Part shown: positions 59,304-64,000 of the stretch, in pieces | Numbering within the stretch: the first letter of the stretch is position 1 | How the letters are laid out: each line of letters starts with the position of its first letter | Assembly: GCA_030761205.1 (NCBI GenBank) | Contig: JAULJL010000021.1 | Span: 10,397,160 to 10,461,159 of the forward strand | Direction: 5' to 3' | Origin: Fremontodendron californicum | Lineage: Eukaryota > Streptophyta > Magnoliopsida > Malvales > Malvaceae | DNA: 64,000 nt | Translations under genes and position numbers: made by a program | The notes under the pieces: generated by a model | What the model was told of the DNA's origin: nothing | Database searches by the model: none | The model's input: only the letters and a program-made list of their open reading frames with translations

Positions 59304-60583
59304 ATGGCAGAACGGTTTACCGTAAATGCGAGTGCGTCTGTAGCGCCAATGTCACCACATTGGCGAGAGACCCGAGAAGTTCAGTGGTCTGGACTTCAAA
59401 TGTGGCAGCATAAGATGCTGTTCTTTTAGACCACTCTGAACCTAGCCCGGTTCTTACAGGAGGAGGCCCCGATTCCCAAAGAGGGAGAGACTGATACTAC
59501 GATTGTAGCTTCGGTGCAAGCATGAAAGCATTTTGACTTTCTATGCAAGAACTATATCCTTAACGAATTGGACAACACGTTATACAACGTGTATAGCCCA
59601 ATAAAGATAGTGAGAGAGCTGTGAGAGTCTTTAGAGAGAAAATACAAGACCGAGGATACCGACACGAAGAAATTTGTGGTTGGCCGGTTTTTGGATTTCA
59701 AAATGGTGGACTCGGAAACCGTGATGAGTCAAGTCCAAGAGTATCAGTTGATCCTCCATGAAATTGATGCCAAAGGAATGATTCTTAGTGAATCATTTGA
59801 GACGGCTGCTTTGATAGAGAAATTACCACCTTCGTGGAAAGATTTCAAGAACTATCTAAATCACAAGAGAAAGGAGATGACTTTAGAGGACTTGATTGTT
59901 CGATTAAGAATCGAAGAGGATAACCGTGGTTCAGAAAAGAGGGTTAGGTTCAGACCATGGAAGTCAAGGCAAATATTGTTAAACATTCGCACAAGATCAA
60001 CAAGAGGAGATTTGTTGGTTCTAGTTCTTCCCAAGCTAATAAGGGAACGGATTTCAAGAAGTTCACGGGAACTTGTTTCGCATGTAAAAAGCCCAGTCAT
60101 CGAGCAAAGGACTGCCGTCAGAACAAGAAAAGAGCTCAAGCCAACTTAGTTGATGATAATGAGATTGAGCTCGCTGTTGTAGTGTCACAAGTGAACATGG
60201 TAGAAAACCCTAAGACATGGTGGATTGATACTCGTGTCACTTGTCACATTTGTTCTGATAGAAAGAGTTTCTCCGTATATAAAGAAGCTGCTGTTGATGA
60301 GAAACTATTTATGGAGAACTCTTCGGTCTTTAAGGTACGAGGCCATGGTAAGGTGGTGCTCAAGATAACATCCGTGAAAGAACTAACTTTGAACAATGTA
60401 GTTCATGCTCCTGAAATTCGTAAGAATTTGGTTTCCGGCTATCTGTTGAGCAAGAATGGGTTTAGACTTGTAATTGAGTCGGACAAATGTGTACTCACTA
60501 AAAGTGGCATGTTTGTGGATAGAGGATATTTATGTGATGGATTTTTTAAGCTCATAGTAATGTTGTTGTGCCAAAGAACATAA
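59304..60583 (+). pseudogene. Copia gag-protease region, broken
   Basis: The ATG at 59304 opens a gag-like frame (MAERFTVNASASV...). It has in-frame stops at about 59428, 59523 and 59621, is open from 59676, then shifts frame around 59940-59957 and continues to 60583. It includes a zinc knuckle CFACKKPSHRAKDC (60070-60111) of CX2CX4HX4C form and a protease segment WWIDTRVTCHIC, where the catalytic D-S/T-G reads D-T-R. A recognisable but non-functional polyprotein start. Confidence 0.9.
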
Positions 60584-60612
60584 ATAATAATTAAATTATT
60601 TCTTATGTTTAT

Positions 60613-61345
60613 TTGGTGGTATCCTCTAACATATGGCATGGTAGATTAGGTCATATGTTTTACAAGACCTTGCAGAGAATCAACAATTTGGATTTGGATT
60701 TGCTTCTGCAAATTGTTATTGATAAAAATCACAAATGGAAAATTTGTGTGGAATCCAAATTGGCTAAGGCTCCTTTCTATTCGGAAGAAAGAAGTAGTAA
60801 ACCACTAGATTTATTTCACACTGATATATATGTGACTTAAAGTTTGTGCAAACTAGAGGTGATAAAAAGATACTGTTATGTCTATTTGCTAAGAAGCAAA
60901 GACGAGACCTTGAAAGTATTTTTTTTAAAACTCTTTAAAAAATGAGGTCGAAAATCAACTAAGCAAGAAAATAAGGAGTAATAGGGGTGGTAAATATGAT
61001 TCAATGTTTTATGAATTTTATTCAAAATATGAAATCAATATTCAAACCACTTCTCCTTATTCACCTCAACAATACGATATTGCGAAACGCAAAAACCGAA
61101 TGTTGAAAGAATTGATGAATGCTTTGTTGATTAGTTCAGGGTTAACTCAGAACTTGTTGGGGGGGGGGGAAGCTATTTTAATAGCTATAATTATTCCTCA
61201 CAAGAAATAAGACAAGACACCGTATGAATTATGGAAGGGTTAAGGACCATCCTATAAGTACACGAAAGTGTAGGGGTGTCTCTTGCGAAGGTATCGGTTT
61301 CACCGGCTTAAAAGGTCATAATAGGACCTAGAATTGTGTTCGGTA
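60613..61345 (+). pseudogene. Copia GAG-pre-integrase and integrase remnant
   Basis: IWHGRLGHM (60625-60651) is the HH part of the integrase zinc finger, but the following CxxC pair is reduced to KICVESK. SSKPLDLFHTDIY marks the integrase core start. After a frame change, TTSPYSPQQYDIAKRKNR (near 61050-61100) corresponds to the region with the third acidic residue, here Lys instead of Glu. KTPYELWKG follows after further stops. Several frameshifts and stops. Confidence 0.87.
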
Positions 61346-61689
61346 CATCATTTGATGGGATCATTACATACTCCTTAAGGGCAAGAGAAGGACATGTGAG
61401 AAAATATCAACTTTATGTAACAAGGGTACTCGAGTATGGTCTTGTCGTCAATGAGGGTATCGACATAGTAAGTGGGGAAGAGTGTCACGGTATGGTATCG
61501 ACATGCCTTGGTGCTACCATGACTACTCCATTGTGAAACGGAGGATGAAACCTTGTCCATGGAATCGGTGATCCCTGATGGTGCCAAAAGTGGCATAGAC
61601 CCTGAAAGTAAACCATTAGGTTGTAAATGAATGTAAAGACATAATGTACTCAGTTAGCAAACTGAGTAAATTTACAAGTATTCATGGAA

Positions 61690-61995
61690 AAGATACTGGA
61701 TTGCCATTGTGGGGGTACTTAGATATTTAAGATACACCTAACGTTATGAACTACACTACACAAGATATCCAGATGCAAAATGGATATTCAATACTAAAGA
61801 TTTAAAATCCATTAACGAAATTATCTTTATTATTGGAGAAGCTGTAGTGTTTTGAAAATCTTCTAAACAAACATGAATAGCCAAATTTACCATGGTATCT
61901 GAAGTTATAGCTTTATATAAAGTTGAAGAAGAAGCGGAATGGCATCAAAAGTTTAGAAGATATTCCAATTTGGTCGAAACTTGTGCCTGCAATTT
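61690..61995 (+). pseudogene. Copia RNase H remnant, element truncated here
   Basis: Scattered in two frames: RYPDAKWIFNTKDLKSINE and KSSKQT followed by MVSEVIALYKVEEEAEW, corresponding to the RNase H end of copia polyproteins. No reverse transcriptase motif was found between integrase and this segment, so most of RT is deleted. Homology stops near 61995, where unrelated sequence begins. Confidence 0.8.
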
Positions 61996-64000
61996 GTATG
62001 ATACACCTAAAAGAGTGTATTTTTTTAAACCTTTCAATTAATATGATCAATTATAGTAAAGTAGCATGCAAGGGTCGAATCCACAGAGATTGATTTTTAG
62101 TTTATAAATTATTAGTTTAAAACTTAAATTCAAGAACAATAAAAGAAAATGGGATTTTTAAATGAATTTTAAAAACTAAGAAAACAAGAAAAGTAAAAAG
62201 CAATAAAATAAGATTAAATCAAATATGAGAGAAATATGGCTAAAGGTCAATTCTCCACCACTAGACATCATTAAGAATCAAATTCAGATCTATCAACATC
62301 AATTAGCTATCAAAGTTAACAACCGTAGATAACAACATCCCGTGTTACCTCAATCCTTCCTTAGTTCGTCGTTAAGCAGGATGAACGCCACTACTTAATC
62401 TCTAACTATCAAACAATCTAGGATAAACATCTCTAAATTTAATTTGACAGCAGCTTTATGATAAGAAATATAGGTTGATCTAAGCAACAAAAGCATGAAC
62501 ATGAATTGTTTAACTTAGGTTATGTTTCACTTTGCAATTAGTGAAAACTTGACCATAATCATTAATCACAAATTGCCATTTATGAATAGAAAATCAAGAC
62601 AATTACATGGATCAAGACTCCTAAACTAGCATTAGACAATTATCAAGATTTATCTAGTTGCGCACCTAAACAAATCAAGACAAAAATCATAAACAATTCT
62701 TATGGAAGAACATAAGCAACTTTGATGGAAAATTAATGATAGATGAAATTTGAAAATCAATTACAAAACATGTCTAGGGCTTTGAAATCACCCTTAACCA
62801 AAGAGAAGTTTAGCCTTGCATAGGCACAATTAACATAAACATGAATATTCAAAGGAAACTAAGAAGAAAAATAAAATAAAAACTAAGAGATTAGAGAAGA
62901 AGAAGATTGATAAATAATCAATAACATGTCATAGTTGGTGGCTCAAAAGATGGTATTTATAGAGTTTTAAAGTCTTGGAAACCCTTTCTTGCTGATCAAG
63001 GAAGCTAGGAGGCAAAAGAGTGCAAAATAGGTAAGTTTTCGGATTTTTGCAGTTTTTCCTGATTTTGGGGTTTTTGGGGATAGTAGGGTCGGCGCCGCAG
63101 AGCCAAGTTGGCTGACTTGTGATTTTTGCCCGCTGACTTTGGTTTCGTGGCTGCTGCACTATCTCGTACTTCGTCGGCTGATTTGGATGACCATTCCTTA
63201 TCCGATTTAGGCATGTAAACTATTGTTGGAAAGGTATTCAAGTCAACTTCAAAAATCAAGAGGAGTTTCTTCAAATAATGACTTTAACATAATGATTTCT
63301 TAGCAACAAGCTCCGGAGGTCAAATATGCCTGATTACTTAGCACTAAAAATTTGATCTTTTTAATTCCCAAGTCTTCTTCCATATTATGATTGTGACTTT
63401 ATAAACTATTTAACATCATATTTGATATGTTTTGACTTTATCTCTTCCAAAATACCTACAATTCATAAAAATATAATAAAATGTCAAGGAACTTAAGAAT
63501 TAAAGCACAAAATATAAGGAAATAATATATGAAAATGTATGAAATTAAGCACTTATAAAATCCCCTTACACTTAGTCTTTTGCTAGTCCTCGAGAAAAAC
63601 TAAATAAAAACAAAATAAGAAATCCTAATCTAGTCCACTTTCAATAAAAATGAGAGACAAACATTAAACAAGTCTTATAACTTATCAATAACTTAAAGAG
63701 TTTCACAAAAAATCATGCTTGATAGTAAAGGTTTTGAGTTAAGCTAAGATTAACATAACATATCTCAATCAAAATAGTGTATGTTCAAACTTAATTTCAA
63801 CTTCTCACATGGGATACTCTCATGATTTTCACTCTTTAAAGTAGTGGTAAAGTGTTTACACTCAATCAATCTCATGAAAATAGTTCTACCATATGCATAC
63901 TTGTCCACCTATTCTCCACTACTTAGATCATGCAACTTCATGAATCAAGAGATCTTTATTCAAGGTTGTAATGGGGCCATGGGGTTTGTAATGTGGTTAA
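61996..64000. repeat. Unresolved repeat-like region to the window end
   Basis: The sequence abuts the truncated copia element abruptly. It has phrases typical of dispersed plant repeats (GCAAGGGTCGAATCCACAG, CGTCGTTAAGCAGGATGAAC, CTAGTCCTCGAGAAAAAC), but no protein motif, LTR pair or terminal repeat could be established within the window. Minus-strand frames near 63000-63270 are unsupported. Confidence 0.5.

Noticed and set aside
62040..62110. Possible tRNA T-loop-like GGGTCGAATCC
   Set aside because: No acceptor, D or anticodon stem can be built around it.
62929..63274. Overlapping minus-strand frames of 76 and 89 codons
   Set aside because: Two frames cover the same bases with no domain; probably repeat sequence.

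Overview
The window is nuclear DNA of a flowering plant, most likely a rosid eudicot. The evidence is GT-AG introns, strongly AT-rich intergenic DNA full of small non-autonomous transposons, a plant microRNA gene and four protein genes of plant families. The repeat families look Malvaceae-like to me, but that is an impression from memory and not a demonstrated placement.

Layout. 1-2529 (+): a 350-residue plant protein of unknown function with four visible exons, whose three introns each hold a copy of the same foldback MITE (family A here). 3825-12437 (-): a four-exon gene of 1750 codons for a POWERDRESS-type two-SANT co-repressor protein, tail-to-tail with the first gene. 12.4-19 kb: gene-free, with MITEs and an unusual low-copy island carrying two G-boxes. 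18995-22912 (-): an eight-exon, 304-residue rhomboid-like protein of the RBL19/TMEM115 type, with family A copies in its last intron and just after its stop codon. 23-30.7 kb: a dense field of MITEs (families A, B, C, a long-TIR element and a hAT-type element with a perfect 8-bp target duplication). 30793-33102 (+): an intronless CRINKLY4-related receptor-like kinase with a degenerate kinase domain, flanked on both sides by family A copies. 33.9-57.8 kb: no protein gene; it holds a 178-bp tandem array, a large foldback element built of hairpin modules, a recent 0.8-kb tandem duplication, many MITEs and one clear functional gene, MIR160 (mature miRNA 50303-50323). 57839 to about 61995 (+): a decayed Ty1/copia retrotransposon with an intact 5' LTR and a non-canonical, apparently self-complementary primer-binding site. 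62-64 kb: an unresolved repeat.

The host genes are not functionally linked as a cluster. The POWERDRESS-like protein acts with histone deacetylase in chromatin, the RBL19-like protein in the endomembrane system, the CRINKLY4-related protein at the cell surface, and miR160 on auxin-response-factor mRNAs. The notable structure is in the repeats: two short families (A and B) show 8-bp target duplications of hAT type. Family A is confined to the gene-containing left 34 kb, while families B and D and the foldback elements fill the gene-poor right half.
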